From assembly GCA_017792345.1 (NCBI GenBank), contig CP051228.1, forward strand, positions 4,680,148 to 4,744,147: a stretch of DNA of 64,000 bases. The letters run 5' to 3'. Of this stretch, positions 52,957 to 61,532 are shown piece after piece. The DNA comes from Mesoflavibacter sp. GTDB lineage: Bacteria; Pseudomonadota; Alphaproteobacteria; UBA8366; Aestuariispiraceae. A model generated the notes under the pieces. It did no database searches. It was not told where the DNA came from and saw only the letters and a program-made list of their open reading frames with translations. How positions within the stretch are numbered: position 1 is the stretch's first letter; each line of letters starts with the position of its first letter. Made by a program: the position numbers and the translations under genes.

Positions 52957-54081
52957 ATGACCTCCACCCGCCAAAACTACCGCGAAGATGTCGCCGGGCG
53001 CGCCAATGTCGAGGATACGCCGGAACTGTCCGCCTATTACGACGAGTTGGAAACCTTCAGTGCGGGCGCCCTGTGGACGGTGGCGAACAAGATCGAGCCG
53101 TGGGAGCCGAAATCCGACTCGCTGCCGATGATCTGGCGTTACAACGATCTGCGCGACCATGTGCTGCGCTCGGTCGATCTGGTGTCCCCGGAAAAGGCCG
53201 GGCGGCGGGTGATCTATCTGGAAAATCCGGGCCGCAAGGAAGTCGCGGCGGCCGTCGGCTGGCTCTATTCCGGGCTGCAGGTCATGCATCCGGGGGAACG
53301 CGCCTCGGCACACCGGCACTCGGCCTCCGCCCTGCGTTTCATCATGGAAGGCTCCGGCGCCTATACCATCGTCGACGGCCACAAGATGACGCTGAAGCGC
53401 AACGATTTCGTGCTGACGCCCAACGGCACCTGGCACGAGCACGCGGTGGCCGAGGACGGAACCCCCTGCATCTGGCAGGACGGGCTGGACATCCCGCTGG
53501 TCAATTGCCTGGAGGCGAATTTCTATGAGGTCCACCCGGATCTGCAGCAGGCGACGAACTATCCGGTCGACGACATGACCAAGGCCTGGGGCAATCCCGG
53601 CCTGACCCCGGTCGGCGGCGCGTGGGAGAAAGGCTACTCCCCGATGTTCAAATACGAATGGGAGCCGACCTATGAGGCGCTGTCCCGATTGGCGGAGAGC
53701 AGCGACGGCTCGCCCTTCGACGGGGTGATGATGAACTACATCAACCCGGTGACCGGCGGACCGGTGATGCAGACCATCGGCGCCAGCATGCAGATGCTGC
53801 GCCCCGGCGAGAGGACCCGCGCCCACCGCCATACCGGCAGCTACCTTTATCAATGTGCCAAGGGATCGGGCTATTCGATCATCAACGGCAAACGCTTCGA
53901 CTGGACGGAGCGGGACATCTTCTGCGTCCCGTCCTGGGCGTGGCACGAACATGCCAATGCGTCGGACGGCGAGGATGCCTGCCTGTTCTGCTTCAACGAC
54001 CTGCCGGTCATGAAGGCACTGGGCCTCTATCGCGAGGAAGCCTTCGGCGACAATGGCGGCCACCAGCCGCTGGTCGGTTAA
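52957..54081 (+). CDS. gentisate 1,2-dioxygenase (double-cupin)
   Basis: The ATG at 52957 (GGGAG upstream) gives a 374-residue protein. Two cupin halves are seen: the first has HPGERASAHRHSASALRFIMEG with ligands H119, H121 and later HEH at 160-162; the second has RPGERTRAHRHTGSYLYQ and PSWAWHEHAN. This is the layout of gentisate or salicylate 1,2-dioxygenases, which open the ring of gentisate to maleylpyruvate. The next gene encodes an FAH-family hydrolase, which supports gentisate. 1-hydroxy-2-naphthoate is an alternative. Confidence 0.88.
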   Translation: MTSTRQNYREDVAGRANVEDTPELSAYYDELETFSAGALWTVANKIEPWEPKSDSLPMIWRYNDLRDHVLRSVDLVSPEKAGRRVIYLENPGRKEVAAAVGWLYSGLQVMHPGERASAHRHSASALRFIMEGSGAYTIVDGHKMTLKRNDFVLTPNGTWHEHAVAEDGTPCIWQDGLDIPLVNCLEANFYEVHPDLQQATNYPVDDMTKAWGNPGLTPVGGAWEKGYSPMFKYEWEPTYEALSRLAESSDGSPFDGVMMNYINPVTGGPVMQTIGASMQMLRPGERTRAHRHTGSYLYQCAKGSGYSIINGKRFDWTERDIFCVPSWAWHEHANASDGEDACLFCFNDLPVMKALGLYREEAFGDNGGHQPLVG

Positions 54082-54098
54082 GCGCCAAAGATAAACAC

Positions 54099-54182
54099 CG
54101 TCATTCCCGCGCAGGCGGGAATCCAGGGCCGCCGGCAGGATCCTGCCCCATTCCCTGGATCCCCGCCTTCGCGGGGATGACG
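54099..54182. repeat. 84-bp inverted-repeat element (B-B' pair), copy 1
   Basis: It starts CGTCATTCCCGCGCAGG and ends CGCGGGGATGACG, with CCAGG and CCTGG facing inward, so the two hairpins are inverted to each other. It lies 17 bp after the dioxygenase stop and before the FAH gene. The structure equals the element at 55132. Confidence 0.9.
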
Positions 54183-54208
54183 ACCAGACAAGCAAAGGAC
54201 CAAATCCC

Positions 54209-55123
54209 ATGAAACTCGTAACCTTCCGCTCCTCCATCGAGGCCCCTGCCCGTCTGGGCGCGCTTGAGGACGATCTGGTCATCGATATCGGCTTCCTGGG
54301 CGAAGCGACCGGCGAAGTGTTTCCGGAAACCATGCTGGAACTGATCGATCTGGGTCCGGCGGCGCTGAGCCGGATCGGGCAGGTTCTGGACGTGACCCGC
54401 AACAAATGGCCGCTGGGCGCCGCCCTGCCGGTGGAGGATATCAGCCTCTGCGCCCCGATCCCGCGGCCGCGCAAGAACATATTCGGCATCGGCCTGAACT
54501 ATCTGGAACATGTCGAGGAAACCAAGAAGCCGCTGGACGGGCCGAAGGACCTGCCGGAGAAGCCGGTGATCTTCTCCAAGCCGCCGACCGCCGTGATCGG
54601 CCCGGGCCAGGCGATCGAGCATAACGCGGCGATCACCCAGCAGCTCGACTGGGAAGTCGAACTGGCCGTTATCATCGGCCGCACGGCCCGCAAGGTCTCC
54701 GAGGCGGAGGCGATGCGTCACGTCTTCGGCTACAGCGTGATGATCGACGTCTCCGCCCGCGACAATCGCCGCGCCGGACAGTGGATCTATTCCAAGGGCA
54801 TGGACACCTATGCGCCGTTCGGTCCCTGCATCATCACGCCGGACGAGATCGCCGATCCGCAAAATCTGAACCTGTGGCTGACAGTCAACGGCGTCGAGAA
54901 GCAGAATTCGAACACCAAGCACATGCTGTTCAAGATCCCGACGCTGATCTCCGACATCTCGCAGGGCATCACGCTGGAGCCGGGCGACATCATCGCCACA
55001 GGCACCCCGGAGGGCGTCGGCGCCGGCCGCACGCCGCAGGAATGGCTGTGGCCCGGCGATGTGGTCGAGGCTTATGTCGAAGGCATCGGCACGATCCGTC
55101 ACCCGGTGGTGAAGATCGGCTAA
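54209..55123 (+). CDS. fumarylacetoacetate-hydrolase-family protein (fumarylpyruvate hydrolase-like)
   Basis: The 304-residue enzyme has the FAH fold: IFGIGLNYLEHVEETKKPLDGP, VIFSKPPTAVIGPG, the ExE metal site in QLDWEVELAVIIGR, YSVMIDVSARD and TGTPEGVGAGRTP. It would hydrolyse a fumarylpyruvate- or maleylpyruvate-like product from ring cleavage. It lies after the gentisate dioxygenase in the same direction, separated only by a repeat element. No maleylpyruvate isomerase is seen, so either a different hydrolase route is used or it lies elsewhere. Confidence 0.9.
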   Translation: MKLVTFRSSIEAPARLGALEDDLVIDIGFLGEATGEVFPETMLELIDLGPAALSRIGQVLDVTRNKWPLGAALPVEDISLCAPIPRPRKNIFGIGLNYLEHVEETKKPLDGPKDLPEKPVIFSKPPTAVIGPGQAIEHNAAITQQLDWEVELAVIIGRTARKVSEAEAMRHVFGYSVMIDVSARDNRRAGQWIYSKGMDTYAPFGPCIITPDEIADPQNLNLWLTVNGVEKQNSNTKHMLFKIPTLISDISQGITLEPGDIIATGTPEGVGAGRTPQEWLWPGDVVEAYVEGIGTIRHPVVKIG

Positions 55124-55131
55124 ATCATGAT

Positions 55132-55215
55132 CGTCATTCCCGCGAAGGCGGGAATCCAGGGCCACCGGCACGCCCCTGCCCCATGCCCTGGATCCCCGCC
55201 TTCGCGGGGATGACG
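55132..55215. repeat. 84-bp inverted-repeat element (B-B' pair), copy 2
   Basis: It is the same length and architecture as the element at 54099, starting CGTCATTCCCGCGAAGG and ending CGCGGGGATGACG. It starts 9 bp after the FAH-family stop. The two copies bracket the FAH gene in the operon. Confidence 0.92.
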
Positions 55216-55239
55216 CAATCCTAGAAAGAGACCGAAAGA

Positions 55240-55887
55240 ATGCAATTCGACCTGAGCCAGATTCCCAGCCAGATCGCCTATAAGCTGATGACCTCCACGG
55301 TCACGCCGCGCCCCATCGCCTGGGTGACCAGCATGTCGGAAGCGGGCGTTGTGAATGCCGCGCCCTACAGCTTCTTCAACGTCATGGGCAGCGAGCCGCC
55401 GACGGTCGTGATCGGTTTGTTGAAGGACCCGAAAAAGGGATTCAAGGACACGGCGGAAAATATTCTGACGACGGGCGAATTCGTCATCAATCTGGTGACG
55501 GAGAACGTGGCGGAGAAGATGAATGTCACGTCCATCGACGCACCGCGCGATGTGGGCGAACTGTCCTGCGCCGGATTGACCGAGCGGCCGTCGCAATTCG
55601 TGAAGCCGCCGCAGATTGCGGAATCCCCGGTCTCCTTCGAATGCGTCAACCATGCCTCGATGGTCACCGGGCCGCATCAGACCCTGGTCGTCGGGCGGGT
55701 TCTGGGGATCCGGATCGACGACGAATACGTGATGGATGCCGAAAAGGGCTATGTCGACACGCCCGCTATCCACACGATCGGGCGCATGCATGGCAGCGGC
55801 TGGTACACCCGCACGGGCGATACGTTCCAACTCGACCGGCCGACCTGGGCGGATTGGCCCCAAAAGGACGGGTGGGCAAAGGACTGA
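55240..55887 (+). CDS. flavin-reductase-like domain protein
   Basis: The 215-residue protein has the flavin-reductase-like FMN-binding split barrel: KLMTSTVTPRPIAWVTSMSEAGVVNAAPYSFFNVMGSEPPTVVIGL and FKDTAENILTTGEFVINLVTENVAEKMN. It probably supplies reduced FMN or binds FMN for a reductase step in the aromatic cluster. It is third in line after the dioxygenase and FAH genes; no flavin-dependent hydroxylase is adjacent, so its partner is unclear. Confidence 0.85.
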   Translation: MQFDLSQIPSQIAYKLMTSTVTPRPIAWVTSMSEAGVVNAAPYSFFNVMGSEPPTVVIGLLKDPKKGFKDTAENILTTGEFVINLVTENVAEKMNVTSIDAPRDVGELSCAGLTERPSQFVKPPQIAESPVSFECVNHASMVTGPHQTLVVGRVLGIRIDDEYVMDAEKGYVDTPAIHTIGRMHGSGWYTRTGDTFQLDRPTWADWPQKDGWAKD

Positions 55888-55961
55888 TTGCCGCAGCCCT
55901 CGACACCCTCGGGCGGGACTTGTATCGTCCGGGCAAGGCATTAACGGGGGAAACCATCCTT

Positions 55962-56402
55962 ATGCGTAAAGAGGCCGCGCCTCTCAAGATGCGGGCGTTC
56001 GACCTGGAGGACCTGTCGGTCCTGTCCAGCATGGTTCAGGACGCCCTGGCTCCGGCGGGGGACATGATCTACCTGGCGGATGAACAGCGCTTCCTGATTG
56101 CGTTGAACCGGTTCCGCTGGGAAGTCGCGGGCGATTTCCCGCCCTTCAGCCGCACCCATTCGGGCCTGCGCTTCGATTCCGTCACCAAGGTCGAACGCCG
56201 CAACATGCCGAAGGATGACCGCGACCGGATGCTGTCGCTCTTGTCCATCGCCTATCACGACGACACCGTGATGCTGACCTTCTCCGGCGACGCGGCCCTG
56301 CGGCTGACCGTCGAAAAGCTGGCTGTCGGACTGGAAGATCTCGGCGAGGCTTGGCCGACCCAGTGGCGGCCGGAACACCGCCCGGACGACGCGACAGACT
56401 GA
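55962..56402 (+). CDS. DUF2948 family protein
   Basis: The 146-residue protein shows the DUF2948 pattern: LKMRAFDLEDLSVLSSMVQDALAPAGDMIYLADEQRFLIALNRFRWE, HSGLRFDSVTKVERRNM, and ending DDTVMLTFSGDAALRLTVEKLAVGLEDLGEAWPTQWRPEH. Such proteins are alphaproteobacterial, of unknown function, and normally sit directly upstream of hisD. Here it lies about 51 kb from hisD, beside aromatic genes, which is unusual. No signal or membrane segment is seen. Confidence 0.85.
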   Translation: MRKEAAPLKMRAFDLEDLSVLSSMVQDALAPAGDMIYLADEQRFLIALNRFRWEVAGDFPPFSRTHSGLRFDSVTKVERRNMPKDDRDRMLSLLSIAYHDDTVMLTFSGDAALRLTVEKLAVGLEDLGEAWPTQWRPEHRPDDATD

Positions 56403-56463
56403 AACCCTTCAAGATCGCCGACATTGCACGCCGGCCCGCGTGCTGCTTTCGCACATGTCAACG

Positions 56464-56503
56464 TGATACAAAATAATTGCGAATATCGTAAAAAAGTGTA
56501 TCA
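56464..56503 (+). promoter_or_regulatory. PaaX-like inverted repeat before paaA
   Basis: TGATACA (56464-56470) and TGTATCA (56497-56503) are perfect inverted half-sites. TGATAC and GTATCA are 28 bp apart, close in form to the TGATTC/GAATCA pair spaced about 27 bp that PaaX binds in E. coli. It lies about 60 bp before paaA in an A+T-rich stretch. No paaX gene is in the window. Confidence 0.5.
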
Positions 56504-56560
56504 TAAAGACGGTGAGACGAACGAGCCCGCCCCGCGGGCCATGGCGCCAGGGATGGAAAC

Positions 56561-57544
56561 ATGAGCGATCTGCGCGACAAGAAAGGTTACGAGAACTGGG
56601 ACGAGGCCGGGGTCGCCCGTTTCGAAGCCCTGCTGGCGGCCGAGGAAAAGGTCGAACCCCGCGACTGGATGCCGGACGGCTATCGCAAGCTGCTGGTCCG
56701 CCAGATCTCTCAACACGCCCATTCCGAGGTCGTCGGCATGCTGCCGGAAGGCAACTGGCTGACCCGCGCGCCGACCCTGAAGCGCAAGGCGGTTCTGCTG
56801 GCCAAGATCCAGGACGAGGCCGGGCACGCGCTCTACCTTTACAGCGCTTGCGAAACCCTGGGCACGACCCGGGACGAAACCATCGAGGCGCTGCATGACG
56901 GGCGCGCCAAATACTCGTCGATCTTCAACTATCCGACCCTGACCTGGGCCGATATCGGCGCCATCGGCTGGCTGGTCGACGGCGCAGCCATCGTGAACCA
57001 GGTGATGCTGTGCCGATGCTCCTACGGGCCCTATGCCCGCGCGATGGAACGCATCTGCAAGGAAGAAAGCTTCCACCAGCGCCAGGGCTACGAGATCGTC
57101 ACCAAACTGGCCCAGGGCACGCCGGAGCAGAAGAAGATGGCGCAGGAAGCGCTGAACCGCTGGTGGTGGCCGTCGCTGATGATGTTCGGTCCGCATGACA
57201 GCGAGTCGACCCATGGCAACCAGTCAACCGAGTGGAAGATCAAACGCCGGTCGAATGACGATCTGCGCCAGCATTTTGTCGACATGACCGTACCGCAGGC
57301 CGAGATCCTGGGCCTGACCGTCCCGGACCCTGATCTAAAATGGAACGAGGAACGCGGCCATTACGATTTCGGCCCGATCGACTGGGACGAGTTCAAACGC
57401 GTTCTGAAGGGCGGCGGGCCGGTCGGCCGCGAACGCCTGAATGCCCGCCGCAAGGCCTGGGAAGACGGCGCCTGGGTGCGCGAAGCCGCCCTGGCCCATG
57501 CCGAGAAACGCCGGGCGCGCCGGCAGGCCGCAGCCGCCGAATAA
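56561..57544 (+). CDS. paaA: 1,2-phenylacetyl-CoA epoxidase subunit PaaA
   Basis: The 327-residue catalytic subunit has the diiron EX2H motifs [17 protein letters not shown] and [11 protein letters not shown], and the block [19 protein letters not shown]. It epoxidises phenylacetyl-CoA in the aerobic hybrid pathway. It opens the operon paaABCDE, followed by the PaaB gene 12 bp later. Confidence 0.96.
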   Translation: MSDLRDKKGYENWDEAGVARFEALLAAEEKVEPRDWMPDGYRKLLVRQISQHAHSEVVGMLPEGNWLTRAPTLKRKAVLLAKIQDEAGHALYLYSACETLGTTRDETIEALHDGRAKYSSIFNYPTLTWADIGAIGWLVDGAAIVNQVMLCRCSYGPYARAMERICKEESFHQRQGYEIVTKLAQGTPEQKKMAQEALNRWWWPSLMMFGPHDSESTHGNQSTEWKIKRRSNDDLRQHFVDMTVPQAEILGLTVPDPDLKWNEERGHYDFGPIDWDEFKRVLKGGGPVGRERLNARRKAWEDGAWVREAALAHAEKRRARRQAAAAE

Positions 57545-57556
57545 GGAGATATCGTG

Positions 57557-57850
57557 ATGCCCGCTTCCTCCCGCGAATGGCCGCTTTGGGAAATCTTCGT
57601 GCGCAGCCGCCAGGGGCTCAGCCACAAACATGTCGGATCGCTGCGCGCGGTCGATGCCGAGATGGCGATCCAGAACGCTCGCGACGTCTATACCCGCCGC
57701 CGCGAAGGCGAGAGCATCTGGGTGGTCGAGGCCAGCCATATCCACGCCTCGCAGCCGGAATCGCGAGGCCCGTTCTTCGACCCGGCCGACGACAAGATCT
57801 ACCGCCACCCGACCTTCTATGACGTCCCGGACGGCGTGGAGAATATGTAA
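57557..57850 (+). CDS. paaB: 1,2-phenylacetyl-CoA epoxidase subunit PaaB
   Basis: The 97-residue structural subunit starts at the ATG at 57557 with AAGGAG 8 bp upstream. Family segments are EWPLWEIFVRSRQGLSHKHVGSLRAVDAEMAIQNARDVYTRRREGESIWVVEASHI. It is part of the PaaABC(E)D complex and 3 bp from paaC. Confidence 0.95.
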   Translation: MPASSREWPLWEIFVRSRQGLSHKHVGSLRAVDAEMAIQNARDVYTRRREGESIWVVEASHIHASQPESRGPFFDPADDKIYRHPTFYDVPDGVENM

Positions 57851-57853
57851 GCC

Positions 57854-58627
57854 ATGACGACCGCGACCGATATCGACCGCAAGAGCCTGACGGAATACCT
57901 GCTGCGGCTCGGCGACACGTCTTTGATCCTGGGGCACCGCCTGTCCGAATGGTGCGGCCACGGCCCGGTGCTGGAGGAGGACATCGCGATGTCCAACATC
58001 GCGCTGGATCTGATCGGCCAGGCGCGGCTGCTCTACACCTATGCCGGAACCGTTGAGGGCGAAGGCCGGGACGAGGACGACTTCGCCTTCAAGCGCGACG
58101 TCACCGACTGGAAGAACCTGCTGCTGGCGGAACAGCCGAACGGCGATTTTGCCGCGACCATGGTGCGCCAGTTCCTGATCGACTGCTTCAATGTCGAACT
58201 GTACACGTCCCTGTCGAAGAGCACCGATACGGAGCTTGCCGCCATCGCCGCAAAGTCGCTGAAGGAAGTGACCTATCACCGCCGTCACAGCGGTGAATGG
58301 ATCATCCGCATGGGCGACGGTACCGACGAGAGCCATCGCCGGGTTCAGCGGGCCCTGGACGATCACTGGATCTTCGTCGACGAACTGTTCGAAACCGACG
58401 CGTTGGACGCGGCCATCGTCGCGGCAGGCATCGGGCCCGATCTGAAATCCCTTCGGCCTGCATGGGATTCGATGGTCGACCGTGTCCTGGCGGAAGCGAC
58501 CTTGACCCGGCCGCAGACGGATTTCCCCCGCAGCGGTGGGCGCACCGGGTCGCATTCGGAATATCTCGGCTTCATCCTGTCCGATCTGCAATTCATGCAG
58601 CGCGCTTATCCGGGCATGGAGTGGTAA
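57854..58627 (+). CDS. paaC: 1,2-phenylacetyl-CoA epoxidase subunit PaaC
   Basis: The 257-residue subunit has the ferritin-like structural fold of PaaC: LILGHRLSEWCGHGPVLEEDIAMSNIALDLIGQARLLYTYAG and KSLKEVTYHRRHSGEWIIRMGDGTDESHRRVQ. It forms the stable heterodimer with PaaA. It lies 4 bp before paaD. Confidence 0.96.
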   Translation: MTTATDIDRKSLTEYLLRLGDTSLILGHRLSEWCGHGPVLEEDIAMSNIALDLIGQARLLYTYAGTVEGEGRDEDDFAFKRDVTDWKNLLLAEQPNGDFAATMVRQFLIDCFNVELYTSLSKSTDTELAAIAAKSLKEVTYHRRHSGEWIIRMGDGTDESHRRVQRALDDHWIFVDELFETDALDAAIVAAGIGPDLKSLRPAWDSMVDRVLAEATLTRPQTDFPRSGGRTGSHSEYLGFILSDLQFMQRAYPGMEW

Positions 58628-58631
58628 GGCC

Positions 58632-59156
58632 ATGACCGTCGTCGCCCTGGACGATAAACGGCGGGAAGCGGCGATCTGGGACCTTCTGGAAGAGGTGCCG
58701 GATCCCGAGGTCCCTGCGCTCTCCATCCGGGATCTCGGCGTCGTTCGGGACGTTCGCGTCGCCGAGAACGGCGCGGTGCGCCTGGCCGTCACGCCGACCT
58801 ATTCCGGCTGTCCGGCGACGGCGGCGATCAACCTGTCGATCCGGGACAGGCTGCTGCGCGCGGGTTATGACAATGTAGCCATCGATACCGTCCTGGCCCC
58901 GGCCTGGACGACCGATTGGATCAGCGACGAAGGCAAGCGCAAGCTCCGCGACTACGGCATCGCGCCGCCGGTCGGCAAGGCGGCGGATGAAGGCGCGGGA
59001 CGCGGCACTTTGTTCGGCGCCGACCCGGACGTCCCCTGCCCGCATTGCGGCAGCGCGGCGACGGAAAAGGTCAGCGAGTTCGGCTCCACGGCGTGCAAGG
59101 CACAGTACCGCTGCATGGACTGCCTGGAGCCTTTCGAATATTTCAAATGTATCTGA
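58632..59156 (+). CDS. paaD: 1,2-phenylacetyl-CoA epoxidase assembly protein PaaD
   Basis: The 174-residue protein has a MIP18/DUF59 N-terminal domain (VPDPEVPALSIRDLGVVRDV, TYSGCPA) and a zinc-ribbon-like tail (CPHCGS ... CKAQYRCMDCLEPFEYFKC). It is needed for maturation of the diiron epoxidase. It precedes paaE by 11 bp. Confidence 0.95.
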   Translation: MTVVALDDKRREAAIWDLLEEVPDPEVPALSIRDLGVVRDVRVAENGAVRLAVTPTYSGCPATAAINLSIRDRLLRAGYDNVAIDTVLAPAWTTDWISDEGKRKLRDYGIAPPVGKAADEGAGRGTLFGADPDVPCPHCGSAATEKVSEFGSTACKAQYRCMDCLEPFEYFKCI

Positions 59157-59167
59157 GGAACGGGACG

Positions 59168-60262
59168 ATGGCGGGTTTTCACTCTCTGACGGTATCGGAA
59201 ATTCGGCGTGAGACGGATGATGCGGTCTCTATTCGCCTGGATGTCCCCGTTGCTCTGCGCGACGCCTTCCGCTTCGCCCCCGGCCAGTATCTGACCCTGC
59301 GCGCAGAGATCGACGGCGAAGATGTCCGCCGGTCCTATTCCATCTGCAGCGGCGTCAACGACAACGAATTGCGGGTCGCCGTGAAGAAGGTGCTGGACGG
59401 CCGCTTTTCGTCCTATGCAAACGACACGCTGGCGGTCGGCGATACGCTTCAGGTCATGCCCCCGGAAGGCCGCTTCACGGCCCCGGTCGATGCCGCCGCG
59501 GCGAAATCCTATCTAATGATCGCGGCGGGCAGCGGCATCACGCCGATCCTGTCCCTCGCCAAGACCTATCTGGAAGCCGAACCGAACAGCACCGTCACCC
59601 TGATCTACGGCAACAAGACGTCGGCCTCGATCATCTTCCTGGAGGCGTTACAGGAATTGAAGGACGTTTATCCGACGCGGTTCAGCCAGATCCACATTCT
59701 GTCCCGCCAACCGCGCGAAGTCCCCTTGCTGAACGGCCGGATCGACCGCGAAAAATGCGCCGCCCTCTTCGCCGGGCCCGTCGACGCGTCGGACGCGGAC
59801 GAGGTCTTCCTGTGCGGTCCGCAGGGCATGATCGATGAGGCCGTCGCCGCCCTGAAGGATGCGGGCGTCGAAGACCGCAAAATCCACACCGAGCTCTTTA
59901 CCCCGGCCGATGGCGGCGCGGCCGCTTTGAAGGCGCGCGAGGAACGGACCAAGTCCCTCAGCGAAGCGGACCGCGCCAAGCAGCGCAAGGTGACGCTGAT
60001 CTTCGACGGTATCGAAAGCGATCTGGACGTCGCCTCGGACGGCCCCGCCATTCTGGATGTCGCGATGGAGAGCCGCGCCGACATCCCCTATTCCTGCAAG
60101 GGCGGCATGTGCTGCACCTGCCGCTGCAAGGTGCTGGAGGGCGAAGTCGCGATGGACGTCAACTACGCCCTGACGCCTGAAGAAACCGACGCCGGTTTCG
60201 TCCTCGCCTGCCAGTCCCACCCGATGACCGACCGCGTGGTGCTGGATTTCGACGTGAAGTAG
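59168..60262 (+). CDS. paaE: 1,2-phenylacetyl-CoA epoxidase reductase subunit PaaE
   Basis: The 364-residue reductase has an FAD-binding part (FAPGQYLTLRAEIDGEDVRRSYSICSG), an NAD(P)H part (LMIAAGSGITPILSLAKTYLE and VFLCGPQGMIDEA) and a C-terminal plant-type [2Fe-2S] domain (CKGGMCCTCRCKVLEG with the fourth Cys in LACQSHP). It passes electrons from NADPH to the PaaAC diiron site. It is the last gene of the paa run and is followed by a repeat array. Confidence 0.96.
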   Translation: MAGFHSLTVSEIRRETDDAVSIRLDVPVALRDAFRFAPGQYLTLRAEIDGEDVRRSYSICSGVNDNELRVAVKKVLDGRFSSYANDTLAVGDTLQVMPPEGRFTAPVDAAAAKSYLMIAAGSGITPILSLAKTYLEAEPNSTVTLIYGNKTSASIIFLEALQELKDVYPTRFSQIHILSRQPREVPLLNGRIDREKCAALFAGPVDASDADEVFLCGPQGMIDEAVAALKDAGVEDRKIHTELFTPADGGAAALKAREERTKSLSEADRAKQRKVTLIFDGIESDLDVASDGPAILDVAMESRADIPYSCKGGMCCTCRCKVLEGEVAMDVNYALTPEETDAGFVLACQSHPMTDRVVLDFDVK

Positions 60263-60271
60263 CGGCATTGC

Positions 60272-60870
60272 GGCAAAGGCTCCTGCTTTCGCAGGAGCAC
60301 GGTGCAGATCGGTGCGTCACCCGGGCGATAGCCGTGTTCCAGGGGGAGCAGGCACGCACCCTGCCGGTGGCCCTGGATTCCGGCTTCCGCCGGAATGACG
60401 ACCCCCCTCAAAGCCGTGTTCCTGCGAAAGCAGGAACCTTCCTACCGCCCCCACCGTGCGAAATCCGCGAAGGCTCCTGCTTCCGCAGGAGCACAGGGCA
60501 CATCGAGTCGTCACCCCGGCGAAAGCCGGGGTCCAGGGGGATCAGGCACGCATCCTGCCGGTGGCCCTGGATTCCGGCCTCCGCCGGAATGACGACACGT
60601 CCCAAAGCCGCGTTCCTGCGAAAGCAGGAACCTTCTTGCCACACCTACCGTGCGAAATCCGCGAAGGCTCCTGCTTCCGCAGGAGCACGGGGCACATCAA
60701 AGCGTCACCCCGGCGAAAGCCGGGGTCCAGGAGCAACAGGCACGCACCCCGCAGGTGGCCCTGGATTCCGGCTTTCGCCGGAATGACGCCCCCTCAAAGC
60801 CGTGTTCATGCGAAAGCAGGAACTTTCCCGTCACACCTCCTGTGCAAGGCTCCTGCGTTCGCAGGAGCAC
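60272..60870. repeat. tandem array of a ~194-bp composite palindromic unit
   Basis: The stretch between paaE and the phosphatidyltransferase gene holds three units, starting at the A hairpin at 60278, 60472 and 60666, plus a last A hairpin at 60848. Each has A (GGCTCCTGCTTTCGCAGGAG), B (CGTCACCCCGGCGAAAGCC), B' (CCTGGATTCCGG...TGACG) and C (GTTCCTGCGAAAGCAGGAAC) in the same order. Spacing is 194 bp between units 1-2 and 2-3, and the third unit is 182 bp long. Spacers are conserved too. It holds no gene. Confidence 0.9.
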
Positions 60871-60910
60871 GGTTGTTGTCTCCTGCATCTGGCCGCCGCA
60901 TCATGGCCCC

Positions 60911-61525
60911 ATGTTCGACGCCCGCCTTCGCCCTTTGATCGATCCGCCCCTGGACGCCATTGCGCAGCGCCTTACCGCGCTTCGGTTGACGCCGAATGTG
61001 GTGACCTTTCTAGGTTTTCTCGTCGGCATTGCCGGAGCTGCCGCCATTGGTGCCGGCCATATTTGGCTTGGTCTCGCCCTGATCCTCACCAATCGAATAT
61101 GCGACGGGCTGGACGGGGCGCTGGCTCGGCAGCAGGGCGCGACGGATTTCGGTGGCTATCTGGATATCGTGCTGGACTTCATCGTCTATGCCGCGATCCC
61201 GTTGGGATTTGCGGCCCTGAACCCGGTTGAGAACGCCCTGCCCGCGGCATTCCTGATCTTCAGCTTTGTCGGAACCGGCACCAGCTTCCTGGCCTTCGCC
61301 ATCGTCGCAGCAAAGCGCGGGCTTTCGACCGATCTGCGCGGATCCAAATCCTTCTACTATCTGGGCGGATTGACCGAAGGGACCGAGACCATTGCCTTTT
61401 TCATCCTGTGCTGCGTTTTGCCCGAGCATTTCCAGGTCCTCGCCGTTATCTTCGGCGCCCTGTGCTGGGTGACGACCGCAACCCGGGTTCTGGCGGCGCG
61501 GTCGATGTTCAAGGAAGAGGGTTAG
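60911..61525 (+). CDS. CDP-alcohol phosphatidyltransferase family protein
   Basis: The 204-residue membrane protein has the motif DGLDGALARQQGATDFGGYLDIVLDF (the DG-x2-AR-x7/8-G-x3-D-x3-D type catalytic aspartates) and about six helices. It transfers a phosphatidyl group from CDP-diacylglycerol to an alcohol, such as glycerol phosphate, inositol or choline. The alcohol cannot be told from sequence. The start at 60911 is the ATG after the repeat array. Confidence 0.9.
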   Translation: MFDARLRPLIDPPLDAIAQRLTALRLTPNVVTFLGFLVGIAGAAAIGAGHIWLGLALILTNRICDGLDGALARQQGATDFGGYLDIVLDFIVYAAIPLGFAALNPVENALPAAFLIFSFVGTGTSFLAFAIVAAKRGLSTDLRGSKSFYYLGGLTEGTETIAFFILCCVLPEHFQVLAVIFGALCWVTTATRVLAARSMFKEEG

Positions 61526-61532
61526 GACCGAT

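Noticed and set aside
52894-54489. A 531-residue minus-strand frame opposite the gentisate dioxygenase
   Set aside because: Antisense shadow; part of it also translates the 84-bp repeat.
60163-60786. Several overlapping reading frames of 65-172 residues within the repeat array
   Set aside because: They translate the palindromic repeats into the well-known false motifs of VIPAEAGIQ and PRRRESR type in several frames at once; no start site or family supports them.
60272-60870. Possible CRISPR array
   Set aside because: The period of about 194 bp, multiple hairpins per unit and conserved spacers are unlike CRISPR repeats with unique spacers; no cas genes are present.
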